From the NCBI RefSeq assembly GCF_028826105.1, contig NZ_JAQGPL010000001.1, positions 5,401,501-5,465,500 on the forward strand: a stretch of 64,000 nt of DNA. Direction: 5' to 3'. Both the position numbers and the translations under genes were made by a program. The notes beneath the pieces were generated by a model. It was not told the DNA's origin, searched no databases, and saw only the letters and a program-made list of their open reading frames with translations. Positions 17,580 through 25,979 of this stretch are shown one piece after another. This stretch comes from Paenibacillus humicola (GTDB lineage Bacteria; Bacillota; Bacilli; Paenibacillales; Paenibacillaceae). Within the stretch, counting starts at the first letter, position 1; every line of letters starts with the position of its first letter.

Positions 17580-18593
17580 TTATACCAGCCTTTCCTCTAG
17601 CAGCCACTGTCTGAGCGTATCGCGGCCAATCGGCGTTTCTTGGCTGGAGCATACCGTCTTCGACTGCATTTTTCTCGCTTCCGGATAAGGAAATTCCGGC
17701 AGATGCTCCTTGAAGGGCGAGGGCAAAATGTACATGTCCGGCGTTTCCCAGGCGTTTCCGATTTCATCCTCGGTCATCAGCTCTTCGTACCGCTTTTCTC
17801 CCGCCCGCAGCCCGATTTCCTTGCGCGCAATATCATCCCAAATGCTGTGCTTCTTGCACACCTCGTCGATAAGCACGTCCACCAGGTCCTCGAGAACAAT
17901 CGTCGGCATTTTCAGAACGAACACTTCCCCGCCCAACGAGATGTCGTTCGCTTTTAACATTAAGCTGATCGCCTGTGTGGTCGTCATCATGTAGCGGGTC
18001 ATCTGTAAATCCGTTACCGTCAGCATCCGGTCGTTCAGGATTTGCTTGTAAAACAGCGGAATAACGGAGCCTCTCGATCCCATTACGTTGCCAAAGCGCA
18101 CGGCGGCAAATTTCGTCTGTTTGGGTCCCTTCTGATATTCCGCCGCCGCAATCAGCCGCTCCGCCATCAATTTGGAGGCCCCGTATGTATTGGTCGGCGA
18201 GATCGCCTTGTCCGTAGAGGTAAAAAGCACCTTTTCAACGCCGTTGTGAATGGCTGCCTGAATCATATTTTGCGTGCCGAGAATGTTCGTTTGCACGGCT
18301 TCGAACGGATTGTATTCACAGAACGGGACGTGCTTCATCGCCGCTAGATGGAAGACATAGTCCACATCCTCCATGGCCCGGTTCAACCGCTGGATATCCC
18401 GGATATCGCCGATTAAAAAACGCAATTTCGACTGGTGTTCGGCGAATTCCCGCTGCATTTCAAATTGCTTATATTCATCGCGGCTTAAAATCCGGATGAC
18501 CTTCGGATTGTGCCGCAGCAGGCGGCGGGTTAACGGTTGTCCGAGCGATCCCGTGCCGCCTATGATCAAAATTCGTTTTCCTTCATAATTCAT
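17580..18593 (-). CDS. pseB: UDP-N-acetylglucosamine 4,6-dehydratase (inverting), PseB
   Basis: First step of pseudaminate synthesis: dehydrates and C5-inverts UDP-GlcNAc. NADP-binding IGGTGSLGQPLTRRLL at the N-terminus, FHLAAMKHVPFCEYNPFEAVQTNILGTQNM (about 85-113) with the catalytic AMKHVP segment typical of PseB/FlaA1, TSTDKAISPTNTYGASK and VRFGNVMGSRGSVIPLF are all present. 337 residues is normal. The ATG at 18593 with GGAG eight bases upstream is favoured over a GTG at 18602 that overlaps the preceding stop as GTGA. It starts the pseB-pseF pair directly after the second maf gene. Confidence 0.92.
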   Translation of the reverse strand: MNYEGKRILIIGGTGSLGQPLTRRLLRHNPKVIRILSRDEYKQFEMQREFAEHQSKLRFLIGDIRDIQRLNRAMEDVDYVFHLAAMKHVPFCEYNPFEAVQTNILGTQNMIQAAIHNGVEKVLFTSTDKAISPTNTYGASKLMAERLIAAAEYQKGPKQTKFAAVRFGNVMGSRGSVIPLFYKQILNDRMLTVTDLQMTRYMMTTTQAISLMLKANDISLGGEVFVLKMPTIVLEDLVDVLIDEVCKKHSIWDDIARKEIGLRAGEKRYEELMTEDEIGNAWETPDMYILPSPFKEHLPEFPYPEARKMQSKTVCSSQETPIGRDTLRQWLLEERLV

Positions 18594-18598
18594 TCCGC

Positions 18599-19990
18599 TC
18601 ACTCCAAGTCCATTCCGGATGCCGTTCGTACCGCCCGCTGAAACTGTGTCCGCGCTGCCGCCGCATCATGCCCGCTCACCTTCGCCAAAAAACGCGCAAG
18701 CGTAAGATGTTCGAAGCCCTCGATGTCGGCCCCGCTCCCGGTCGCGTTATAGCAGGTTTCGGGGACGTCTCTCACCTGCGCTTCGAACCACTTTTTATAG
18801 AGAAGAAAATTGCGCGAGGTTGCGACCGTTCCGCTGCCGTCGACCGACCGTACGCGTTCTCCCGCTGCAGCGTGCCCCCACTCCCGGTAGAGGTGCGCCC
18901 CCTCCGCATGGGTGCGGTTATCGGTATAAGCCAAATCCTGCCCCACCAAGCAGATCGGACCGAGGCCGAGCAGACGCGCGAGCGAAAACATCGTGGTGGA
19001 CACCGAGCCGCCGGTAGGGACAAGCGGTTCCTCCCTGAGGGCGGCCGCTTGTTCGGAGCCGTCAAAATCCTCCTGGAACAGAATAAAGGACGGGCCCGGG
19101 TACCTCTCGACCACTCCCGCGAACAGCGTACTCAGGAAAAATAAAGGGATGTTCTTCGTGTCCCAGCCTTCCAGCTGCTCCAGCATCTTTGGCTGCGGAT
19201 CGGTCATGACCACAAAATCAGGCTGAATGCCGCAGCGGCGGAGCACGGGAGCGGCCGTCCCTACCGAACCCAATAAACAATGTTTGGCTGCGTCGGCCAG
19301 GCCGGGAAGGGAATGGGTGAGCGAGGGACCTGCACTGATCAGAATAACCGGTGCGGAAGGCAGTCCTCGAAAGGCGGATAACGAAGGCCGTTTCTGCCGC
19401 ATATTCCGGTTAAAGTTCTCCCGCAGCAGCTGAAGATGGAGAAGCGCGCTGTTTTGTTTCATTTGATACTCCTGCAAGAGCTGCTTTAAAGCGCGCAGGC
19501 CTTCAGGTACCGCCTTCAGGGACGGCTCATGTACGATCAGGTGCAGACGGCTTCCCTCCCTTTCCTTCAGGCGGGCGGAAAAGAGATTCATATCGTCGGA
19601 AACGATACATCGAAACCGCTGGTCATCCATCAAATCGTTCAATACTCCTTGCTCGTCCATCCGGTAAAAGGCGGCGACGTTCGTCTCCCAAACTTCGACG
19701 TCCGCCCTGCCGGCCGCCGTCTGCTTTAAAACCGCTCTGATGTGATGCCCGCACCCGAGACCGTATATAAGGAACCATTCCGGCTCGTCCCCGCCGATGT
19801 TCCGCAGCTGCGCGGCAGCAAATCGTTCCGCCTCCGCCTCCGGGTCATACCGGCTGTGAAGGTAAACCGGCCGGCCTTCGCCTGCGGAAATCGACGCCGT
19901 CCACGTCCCGTTGGCGGCCCGGTCGAGGTCCACAGCCGGTCCCGGCCATCGAATCTCGCTTTTCGGCTGTATGAAGCGGAGCTTCCTCAT
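18599..19990 (-). CDS. maf: Motility-associated factor glycosyltransferase (Maf, DUF115), shorter copy
   Basis: Member of the Maf family that transfers nonulosonic acids such as pseudaminate onto flagellin. The central DUF115 domain shows APVILISAGPSLTHSLPGL near residue 215 and GLGPICLVGQDLAYTDNRTHAEG near 335, both hallmarks, followed by NATGSGADIEGFEHLTLARF. The protein has 463 residues, with a shorter N-terminal part than the other copy. The ATG at 19990 shares a base with the preceding stop (TAATG), showing tight coupling to the small helical protein before it. The two Maf copies differ greatly, so they may recognise different sites or sugars. Confidence 0.85.
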   Translation of the reverse strand: MRKLRFIQPKSEIRWPGPAVDLDRAANGTWTASISAGEGRPVYLHSRYDPEAEAERFAAAQLRNIGGDEPEWFLIYGLGCGHHIRAVLKQTAAGRADVEVWETNVAAFYRMDEQGVLNDLMDDQRFRCIVSDDMNLFSARLKEREGSRLHLIVHEPSLKAVPEGLRALKQLLQEYQMKQNSALLHLQLLRENFNRNMRQKRPSLSAFRGLPSAPVILISAGPSLTHSLPGLADAAKHCLLGSVGTAAPVLRRCGIQPDFVVMTDPQPKMLEQLEGWDTKNIPLFFLSTLFAGVVERYPGPSFILFQEDFDGSEQAAALREEPLVPTGGSVSTTMFSLARLLGLGPICLVGQDLAYTDNRTHAEGAHLYREWGHAAAGERVRSVDGSGTVATSRNFLLYKKWFEAQVRDVPETCYNATGSGADIEGFEHLTLARFLAKVSGHDAAAARTQFQRAVRTASGMDLE

Positions 19991-20346
19991 TAATGAACCA
20001 TTTCCTTCAGTTCCACCTCGTAGGTGTGCAGCAGCGGGCTCATTTCGTACTGCAGGAGATCGCAAATCGATACGAAATCCTGCTGCTCCAGCGCCATTCT
20101 CAATTGATCGATCAGCAGTCGCAACGAATCGATTTTAAAAGGAGACAATATTTCGCCGTCCAGCCGCTGAATGCCGTCGAAAGCCGAGGTTAACCAGTCG
20201 ATTCCGTCCAAATATGCCAGTAAATAATCCGGCCAGCCCCCTTCGTGCGACTGAATGTCGTTGGCCAGCTTCTCCGAAGCCGCAACGAGCTTCGGCACAT
20301 AATCCTTCATACTCTCAAGCGTTTCAACAATGATTTCCTGCTGCAT
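19990..20346 (-). CDS. Small helical protein coupled to the shorter Maf gene
   Basis: A 118-residue protein with no recognised family. It appears all-helical and acidic. Its C-terminal part (LRLLIDQLRMALEQQDFVSI, then CDLLQYEMSPLL) resembles that of the small protein at 22348-22650 (LLEMLATAVEKKDYLIAADL, then LKYELLKRL). Both share the pattern A-x-E-[KQ]-[KQ]-D-[YF]-x5-DLL-x-YE, which suggests a common origin. The ATG at 20346 follows GGGGAGGAG and overlaps the end of the upstream maf gene by 23 bases; the stop overlaps the next maf start. The obligate coupling on both sides suggests a partner of Maf, perhaps an acceptor-binding or chaperone subunit. Confidence 0.7.
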   Translation of the reverse strand: MQQEIIVETLESMKDYVPKLVAASEKLANDIQSHEGGWPDYLLAYLDGIDWLTSAFDGIQRLDGEILSPFKIDSLRLLIDQLRMALEQQDFVSICDLLQYEMSPLLHTYEVELKEMVH

Positions 20347-22351
20347 CGTCAAGCTCCTCCCCTATGTCCAGATCCGGCAATGCCCATGTATCCTGAATGT
20401 CCAGCTCAAATTGTTGGCAGTCGAGGCCGAGGTCGCGTATCGCTTCCCGTGTCCCCTCCGTATAAACATCGGCAACCTGCCTGGTTCCTTCCACAATTCG
20501 CCGCAGCAGATAGGATTGATGCGTCAAAATCGCTTGCAGCCGATCGATCGACGAGACCCGCGATATCGGATTCATTTTGACGTGATAGTTGGAAATAAGT
20601 GGCCGGAAAAAGAAGATCAGAAACGGTTGTTTCAGCACATCCTTAAGCAGCAGCTCGACATTGCGCAGTACGCGCCCCGCTTTGATAGCGAGAAAATCAA
20701 TCCCGCCGTCCGGATGCTCCGCCAGCTCATCCTGCAGCTGACGTATCGCGCCAAGCACTTCTTCGGCATGTTCGCTTACCCGGGACATATCCCCCAGCTG
20801 GCGGCCAAAAAAGTCAAGCATACTCCGGACATGCGATTCGGTCTCCGCTGCGGAATCGATCGGCGGGAGTCCGGCAAACAGCTCCGGAATCGAGGTGGTC
20901 TTGTCCTTGCAATACCGTTCCACCACTTCTTGAAACGGCATTTTGATCGTTCCCCGGATATCTGCGCCGCCTTCGGTCGCGTTGATGACAAGCGGAGCCG
21001 GAAGATAGTGAATGAGATGCTCCATCCAATATAAAAACTGCCTCCACAGCTCTCTCGATTTGACTTTCCCGCCGTAATATCCGTCCAGGTACACGGTTTT
21101 ATTGAAGAAAGCCGTATCTTCCTTCAGGCTGTTGTGAATCTGCTTGCGCTGCTCCTCGCTAATATCCATATCGGAATCGTCCGCATAAAAGCTGTGCTTG
21201 CTGTGCGTTTCGCCGTCGTCCGAGTAGGCCAAATCCTGGCCGATAAACACAATGGGGCATCCGCCCAAATATTGCGCCAGCGAATAGTTCAAATGGGCGA
21301 CCGAAATGCCGTTGTACAGCGTTCCCCTATCTCCGAGCGAATGGTTCATCAGACGGCTGTGCACGATATTTTCCTTGAAAACGGGAATGACGTACGGATT
21401 CCAGCCGCGCGGAATTCGGGGATCCATGAGCGTCAGCCCCATCAAAGCGGTATCCGCCGGAATGTCCGCGCCTTTGATGCTTAGCTCGTACGAATTTTCG
21501 CCGCGTTCCAAGATACAGACAATATCCGGCGAAATCCCGTTTTTCAGCAGTACGCGAAACGCCGACTCCGCGCATATAATCAAAGCTTTGCCCTTTGCCC
21601 TTTTCAGCAGGGGCAGCTGTTTATCCAGCGAAGGTCCCGAAGCGACGCAAATAATCGGCTTTCCTTTATACGCATTCCGTAAATCGCTTAATTTATGAGA
21701 GTTCAACGCAACGGGCAAATTTCTCAGCTCATTGGTCATGCCTTTCAAGGTGTCATCCAGGGAATTGCCCATTGCGGTCATATGCGTGCGCAAATGATTG
21801 ATAATCGTATCGGTCATAAGGTCGTAAAATGCGGCATCGCGGCGATAGCTTGCGAAAGTGCGCAGGATATCCGTCCGCAAGAAGTAATACCCGATCATCG
21901 AGGTTATATAGGTATTCAGAACTTCAGACAGCTCCCCGACAAAATCGGTTAAAATGATGATCCGCTGCAATTTCCCTTCCAAATACGGCGATAAGTCGAC
22001 CTCTTCCAAAAACTTTTTCACAAGTGCCGTATCTTTCTCTATGATTAAAACCCATGCCGTCTCGGTTTTATGTTCAAGAATCGATTTGACGATTGCGGAT
22101 GAGCCCATGCCGATGAGAATAAACCCGGTGTTGTCAAAATTGACGCCGTCCAGGAATTGCTCGGCTTCATACTTCGGGTCATACACGCTTGCGGTATAAA
22201 ATTCATTTCCTTCTTCATCGGCCAGCTTGAATAATACGTCACCGCCGGCGCGCACGGCTTCGACCGAACTGCTGTCGATCGTCTTGAGCCGCTCCATCAG
22301 CCATTCGTTATATTCCGACAAATACGGTGCATTCGTATGCAAGTAGGTCAT
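20324..22351 (-). CDS. maf: Motility-associated factor glycosyltransferase (Maf, DUF115), longer copy
   Basis: Second Maf-type flagellin glycosyltransferase, 675 residues. An N-terminal domain with a Rossmann-like GFILIGMGSSAIVKSIL (near 77-93) precedes the DUF115 core: KPIICVASGPSLDKQLPLL (near 230), PIVFIGQDLAYSDDGETHSKH (near 367) and NATEGGADIRGTIKMPFQEVV (near 460). A helical C-terminal region of about 190 residues follows. The start overlaps the upstream small gene as ATGA and its end overlaps the downstream small gene, so small protein, Maf, small protein and Maf form one coupled unit. It lies directly after hag, as maf genes often do. Confidence 0.88.
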   Translation of the reverse strand: MTYLHTNAPYLSEYNEWLMERLKTIDSSSVEAVRAGGDVLFKLADEEGNEFYTASVYDPKYEAEQFLDGVNFDNTGFILIGMGSSAIVKSILEHKTETAWVLIIEKDTALVKKFLEEVDLSPYLEGKLQRIIILTDFVGELSEVLNTYITSMIGYYFLRTDILRTFASYRRDAAFYDLMTDTIINHLRTHMTAMGNSLDDTLKGMTNELRNLPVALNSHKLSDLRNAYKGKPIICVASGPSLDKQLPLLKRAKGKALIICAESAFRVLLKNGISPDIVCILERGENSYELSIKGADIPADTALMGLTLMDPRIPRGWNPYVIPVFKENIVHSRLMNHSLGDRGTLYNGISVAHLNYSLAQYLGGCPIVFIGQDLAYSDDGETHSKHSFYADDSDMDISEEQRKQIHNSLKEDTAFFNKTVYLDGYYGGKVKSRELWRQFLYWMEHLIHYLPAPLVINATEGGADIRGTIKMPFQEVVERYCKDKTTSIPELFAGLPPIDSAAETESHVRSMLDFFGRQLGDMSRVSEHAEEVLGAIRQLQDELAEHPDGGIDFLAIKAGRVLRNVELLLKDVLKQPFLIFFFRPLISNYHVKMNPISRVSSIDRLQAILTHQSYLLRRIVEGTRQVADVYTEGTREAIRDLGLDCQQFELDIQDTWALPDLDIGEELDDAAGNHC

Positions 22352-22650
22352 ATCGTTTCTCCAATGCCGGCCGGTCCGAACGTGCTTTTCAATCTTTTCA
22401 GCAGCTCGTACTTCAACAGGTCGGCGGCGATTAAATAATCCTTTTTCTCCACGGCGGTCGCCAGCATTTCCAGCAATGGATTGTATTCCAGGCGCCGGCT
22501 TCCGCTCATCGGTTCCTTTGTCATCAGCCCGGACATTTCCGGAATGAGCAGATCAAGCTTGTTCATGCCGCTCTTGATTTCGTAACGGTAAAATGCATAA
22601 ACGATCTGATCGACGATCCGTTCTATTTCTTCAAGTTTTTTCATGACCAT
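22348..22650 (-). CDS. Small helical protein coupled to the longer Maf gene
   Basis: A 100-residue, predicted all-helical protein without a recognised family (MVMKKLEEIERIVDQIVYAF ...). Its C-terminal half shares the A-x-E-[KQ]-[KQ]-D-[YF]-x5-DLL-x-YE pattern with the small protein at 19990-20346. The start at 22650 is chosen for GAGGGGG eight bases upstream; an ATG at 22644 is also possible. The stop overlaps the next maf start as ATGA. It is the first gene after the hag terminator, only about 45 bases away, and no separate promoter was found, so it is probably read through from hag. Confidence 0.7.
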   Translation of the reverse strand: MVMKKLEEIERIVDQIVYAFYRYEIKSGMNKLDLLIPEMSGLMTKEPMSGSRRLEYNPLLEMLATAVEKKDYLIAADLLKYELLKRLKSTFGPAGIGETI

Positions 22651-22693
22651 GCTGCCGCCCCCTCGATGCACCATCACAGACCTGCATGTTCAA

Positions 22694-22729
22694 GAAAAAG
22701 CCAACCCGTACAAAAAGGTTGACTTTTTC
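22694..22729 (-). terminator. Intrinsic terminator of hag
   Basis: Minus-strand stem AGTCAACC / GGTTGGCT with a short loop, followed by TTTTTC, about 30 bases after the hag stop. Partial read-through would feed the maf-pse genes. Confidence 0.8.
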
Positions 22730-22759
22730 TCGAATCGAATCTTTACGTTGAAGCCATTA

Positions 22760-23578
22760 TTAACGAAGGAGCTGCAGAACGCCTTGCGGCAGCTGGTTCG
22801 CTTGCGCAAGCATCGCTTGTGCCGCTTGGTTCAGAATGTTGCTCTTCGTGAAATTCATCATTTCTTTTGCCATGTCGACGTCGCGGATGCGGGACTCGGC
22901 AGCCGTCAGGTTTTCCGAAGAGGTGTTCAGGTTGTTGATCGTGTGCTCCAGGCGGTTTTGGTATGCGCCCAGGTTTGCACGCTCTTTGGAAACCGAGTTG
23001 ATGCCGCTGTTAATATTCGCGATGATGGAAGAGAAGTTCGTTGCCGTGCTGAAGGTGGATCCAACGGCTGCGGCACCGTACAAGGAAGAAAAGTCCATGA
23101 CGTTGATCGACATGCCGATCGTTTGACCGGAGTTTGCGCCTACCTGGAACGTGACGGAGACTCCGCTGTTCAGCAGCTTCTTCGTGTTGAATTCCGTCTG
23201 CGAAGCAATCCGGTTAATTTCCTTTTCCAGCTGCGTTACTTCTGCGCCAAGCTTTGCACGGTCGGTCGTGGTGTACGTGTCGTTGTTGGCTTGTACGGCC
23301 AGCTCGCGCATACGCTGCAGGATGGATTGGGTTTCGTTGAGCGCGCCTTCAGCGGTTTGAATCAGGGAGATGCCGTCCTGCGCGTTCCGGGACGCTTGGT
23401 CGAGACCGCGGATTTGAGCGCGCATTTTCTCGGAGATTGCCAGTCCTGCGGCATCGTCGCCGGCGCGGTTGATGCGGAGACCGGACGAGAGCTTCTCCAT
23501 CGCCTTGGACGTCGCGTTGGTGTTCATCCCCATGTTTCGGTACGTGTTCAGCGCCGGAAGGTTGTGGTTAATAATCAT
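22760..23578 (-). CDS. hag: Flagellin
   Basis: Filament subunit exported by the flagellar type III system. The 272 residues have the standard N-terminal D0/D1 domain ([20 protein letters not shown], then [30 protein letters not shown]) and C-terminal D1/D0 ([60 protein letters not shown]). The central variable part is short (about 60 residues) and rich in serine and threonine ([34 protein letters not shown]), plausible acceptors for the pseudaminate made by the neighbouring genes. Expression is set by a sigma-D-like promoter and a CsrA-type leader. The LPQGVLQLL end is the usual flagellin terminus bound by FliS and FliW. Confidence 0.97.
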   Translation of the reverse strand: MIINHNLPALNTYRNMGMNTNATSKAMEKLSSGLRINRAGDDAAGLAISEKMRAQIRGLDQASRNAQDGISLIQTAEGALNETQSILQRMRELAVQANNDTYTTTDRAKLGAEVTQLEKEINRIASQTEFNTKKLLNSGVSVTFQVGANSGQTIGMSINVMDFSSLYGAAAVGSTFSTATNFSSIIANINSGINSVSKERANLGAYQNRLEHTINNLNTSSENLTAAESRIRDVDMAKEMMNFTKSNILNQAAQAMLAQANQLPQGVLQLLR

Positions 23579-23587
23579 TGCTTGTTT

Positions 23588-23621
23588 CCTCCTTGAATGT
23601 TAAATATCCACTTCCTTGTGG
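23588..23621 (-). promoter_or_regulatory. hag leader with two CsrA-binding sites
   Basis: In the hag 5' leader, minus strand: a perfect small hairpin CCAC-AAGGAA-GTGG (23608-23621) presents GGA in its loop, matching the CsrA site ACARGGAUGU. The second site is the Shine-Dalgarno itself, TCAAGGAGGAAA (AAGGAGG at 23588-23594). This is the two-site layout by which CsrA blocks hag translation in Bacillus subtilis, with FliW as antagonist; both genes lie just upstream here. Confidence 0.7.
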
Positions 23622-23647
23622 AGCAGGCTTTTCGCCTTACACACCTT

Positions 23648-23675
23648 ATATCGGTCGCGAACACGATTCAGTTTA
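23648..23675 (-). promoter_or_regulatory. Sigma-D-like promoter of hag
   Basis: Minus strand TAAA (23672-23675), 16 bases, ACCGATAT (23648-23655), one mismatch from GCCGATAT. Transcription would start about 62 bases before the hag ATG, leaving room for the CsrA leader. Confidence 0.75.
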
Positions 23676-23692
23676 TAGCTTTTTCAAACGGC

Positions 23693-23929
23693 TTAAGGCG
23701 ATTTTTTAGGGCTCGGCAAGTTTTTGATCGCCTGAGGATCGAATTTGGGGTGAATGGCTTCTTTGTTGCTCTGCTGCACGGCATCGAAAACTTCTTTGCG
23801 CAAAATATTGACTTCTTCCGGCGCATTAATGCCGATTTTCACCTGATCGCCGTCAATGGCGGAAATGACGATCTCGATATTATTGTTGATAATGATGGAC
23901 TGGCCTTTCTTTCTGGTCAGGATCAGCAT
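23693..23929 (-). CDS. csrA: Carbon storage regulator / translational repressor CsrA
   Basis: Small RNA-binding dimer that represses translation by covering GGA-containing leaders. The 78-residue protein begins [20 protein letters not shown], with the RNA-binding N-terminal strand, then [20 protein letters not shown], the conserved second half including the arginine of the RNA-binding region. The C-terminal tail is slightly longer than in enteric CsrA. It starts two bases after the fliW stop and is immediately followed by hag, whose leader contains matching sites. Confidence 0.96.
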   Translation of the reverse strand: MLILTRKKGQSIIINNNIEIVISAIDGDQVKIGINAPEEVNILRKEVFDAVQQSNKEAIHPKFDPQAIKNLPSPKKSP

Positions 23930-23931
23930 CT

Positions 23932-24351
23932 TTATTCACCGCTTTCTTCAGCCGCGTCTCGAAAAAGGGGCTCTGTAGTCCCGTATTGGGTCTTGGGAGG
24001 CAGCACGATTTGCCTGGCTTGTCCGTTCCTGAGGTTGACCACAATCGGCGCCAGTAAATTGACGGTCGATTGGGTGAACGGTTCCCTGATCGTTACCGTG
24101 TTTAATACGAGCACTTCTTCTTTCGATTTCAAGTCGAGCAGCAGCTTATTTTTCTCGTCGAGTTCAAACGTATACTCCGAATAAAATAAAAACGGCGTCA
24201 CCACCAAAAATCCGATCTTCTCCTCCTGCAGGCTTTGCAAATACGCGTAAGGACCTTCGGGATCGACGACCGAAACCAGAAATGCATCATAAGCTTCCAA
24301 CCCCAGCAGGCTTCCGTTCAATTGTATCACTTTCCCATGCAGCTGCAGCAT
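23932..24351 (-). CDS. fliW: Flagellar assembly factor FliW (CsrA antagonist)
   Basis: Binds either free flagellin or CsrA, so that flagellin export releases FliW to relieve repression of hag. The 139 residues contain [20 protein letters not shown] and [28 protein letters not shown], matching the FliW pattern F-G-F-x8-F near the start and FxVxxPxxF in the middle, and [21 protein letters not shown], the strongly conserved C-terminal segment. The ATG at 24351 with GGAGAGG is preferred to a GTG at 24372. It overlaps nothing and is two bases from csrA. Confidence 0.93.
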   Translation of the reverse strand: MLQLHGKVIQLNGSLLGLEAYDAFLVSVVDPEGPYAYLQSLQEEKIGFLVVTPFLFYSEYTFELDEKNKLLLDLKSKEEVLVLNTVTIREPFTQSTVNLLAPIVVNLRNGQARQIVLPPKTQYGTTEPLFRDAAEESGE

Positions 24352-24375
24352 GAACAATCCTCTCCTAAACACATA

Positions 24376-24399
24376 ATGCTATAGCCTTCGCTATAGCAT
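24376..24399. repeat. 9-bp hairpin between the DUF6470 gene and fliW
   Basis: ATGCTATAG (24376-24384) and CTATAGCAT (24391-24399) form a perfect stem with a six-base loop, just upstream of the fliW ribosome site. No run of T follows on either strand, so it is not an intrinsic terminator; it may act on mRNA processing or stability. Confidence 0.5.
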
Positions 24400-24408
24400 C
24401 TGTCGTTA

Positions 24409-24978
24409 TTATTGATAAAGGTTATAGCGGCTGACCTGAATATCGATCGAATTCCGCTGCTTCAAATAGATGTCGACCGCCCCCGGATTGGTTTGGATTT
24501 CGGGTTTTCGGGGGATGTAGCGGATACGGGGATATTGCGGAACAGCCTCGATTTCAGGCTCGCGCGGCTGATAATCGATTTTGACATTCAAGCTTGACGC
24601 CTCCCCGACATATTGGATAGGCGAAGGCTCCAACGGTAAAACATTGCCGGCAATATCCGCAAACGCATCCTGCGGATTGGTGATTTGCGCCATTCGGTTG
24701 CCGTCCTCCACCGTTTTCGCAATGACCTGCAAAATAATCGTTTTCTCCTGACTATAAATCGAGTTCAGCCATTCGAGATGTGGACCTTGACCTAAACCTG
24801 TCCATGCCGCGGAGGAATCGATGGTCAACACCCCTGTCGGCTGACGAATCTCCAGCTTTGCCTGCGGCTGCTCGATCGATTGATCGCCGAGCGGAGCGTG
24901 CATATCCTGGCTTGCCTGATGAGTCTCGATCCCGATTTGCGCATACGTCTGCCGGATGGATAACCTGAAATCGTTCAT
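24409..24978 (-). CDS. DUF6470 family protein (YviE-like)
   Basis: A 189-residue protein of unknown function, located as yviE in Bacillus subtilis between flgL and fliW. It begins MNDFRLSIRQTYAQIGIETH and is rich in proline/isoleucine/glutamate strings at the C-terminus (IDYQPREPEIEAVPQYPRIR), with QPREPEI and IPRKPEIQ as near repeats. There is no signal peptide or membrane segment. Its conserved place in the flagellar operon suggests a role in late flagellar assembly. GGAGAG upstream supports the ATG. Confidence 0.8.
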   Translation of the reverse strand: MNDFRLSIRQTYAQIGIETHQASQDMHAPLGDQSIEQPQAKLEIRQPTGVLTIDSSAAWTGLGQGPHLEWLNSIYSQEKTIILQVIAKTVEDGNRMAQITNPQDAFADIAGNVLPLEPSPIQYVGEASSLNVKIDYQPREPEIEAVPQYPRIRYIPRKPEIQTNPGAVDIYLKQRNSIDIQVSRYNLYQ

Positions 24979-24997
24979 ACCCGGTTCTCTCCGGAAA

Positions 24998-25954
24998 TCA
25001 ATGCAAATAATCGATCAAGCTGGGTTGAATGATTTTGGCTCCGGCCGATAATGAAGCTTGATAAACGTTTTGGTCGCTTTTTAGTTTAATAATTACGGAG
25101 CCGATGTCGGCGTCCTCCACGCTGGAATCCATCGCCGTCAGGTTCTGATTCAGCGCCTGGAGGCGGCTGTCGATCAAATCGATGCGGTTGGATCTGGCGC
25201 CCACTTCCGACCGGACATCCTGAAATTTATTAAACCGGCTCTGCAGGCTTCCGAGCAGGGTGCCGGCCGAAGCCTGATCGCCGTTCGCGAATGCGGTCTG
25301 CAAGCCCTTCAGCACGGTGAACAAGTTGTCCGTATCGCTTCCGCCTCCGAAAACGTCCTGACCCGTAACGTTAACCGGCAGCGTCACACCGTCCGACAAC
25401 TGGTAGAGTACCGATTGATCGTCCGAGCTCTCGCCTGGCGTTGCCACACTCCCGCTGCCATTCAGGGCAATCTGTCCGTTCGGGTTCAAAGCCGCAGCGG
25501 CCCCGGACGAAGAATAGGGCTTCTGGTCGGTCTTTTGCCCGTTAAAAATATATTTGCCGTTAAGCTGGTCATTTCCCAAGGTTACCGCCTGCTCGTAAAG
25601 CTGGCCCATCTCCTGGGCGATCGCGTCAAGCGACGTTTGGGTATTCGTTCCGTTCGTCCCCTGGACCGTTAGCTCGTTGGCGCGTTGAATGAGCGAGTTA
25701 ATCTGCTCCATGACGGAATCGGTGTGATCGAGCATCGATTTGGCCATGTCTACATTTTTCTTATATTGGTCGTTAAGCGCCAGCTCGCTGCGATACCGTA
25801 GAGCATAGGTAATGCCTACCGGGTCGTCCGAAGGCTTTAATATTTTCGAATTGGATGAAAGGACGTCCTGATTGTATGCCATTCGCTTCATATTGCTGCT
25901 AATATTTCGAAGCAGCTGGGACTGTACCATGCTTTGCGTTACACGTAAGGACAT
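24998..25954 (-). CDS. flgL: Flagellar hook-associated protein 3
   Basis: Junction protein between hook and filament, exported and placed on FlgK. The 318 residues show flagellin-like ends: N-terminal MSLRVTQSMVQSQLLRNISS with LSSNSKILKPSDDPVGITYALRYR, and the C-terminal LIDSRLQALNQNLTAMDSSV, EDADIGSVIIKLKSDQNVYQ and ASLSAGAKIIQPSLIDYL. The centre (LNGKYIFNGQKTDQKPYS) is typical for FlgL. It lies 25 bases after flgK. Confidence 0.95.
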   Translation of the reverse strand: MSLRVTQSMVQSQLLRNISSNMKRMAYNQDVLSSNSKILKPSDDPVGITYALRYRSELALNDQYKKNVDMAKSMLDHTDSVMEQINSLIQRANELTVQGTNGTNTQTSLDAIAQEMGQLYEQAVTLGNDQLNGKYIFNGQKTDQKPYSSSGAAAALNPNGQIALNGSGSVATPGESSDDQSVLYQLSDGVTLPVNVTGQDVFGGGSDTDNLFTVLKGLQTAFANGDQASAGTLLGSLQSRFNKFQDVRSEVGARSNRIDLIDSRLQALNQNLTAMDSSVEDADIGSVIIKLKSDQNVYQASLSAGAKIIQPSLIDYLH

Positions 25955-25979
25955 AAACCTTTAACCTCCCTAATTGGCT

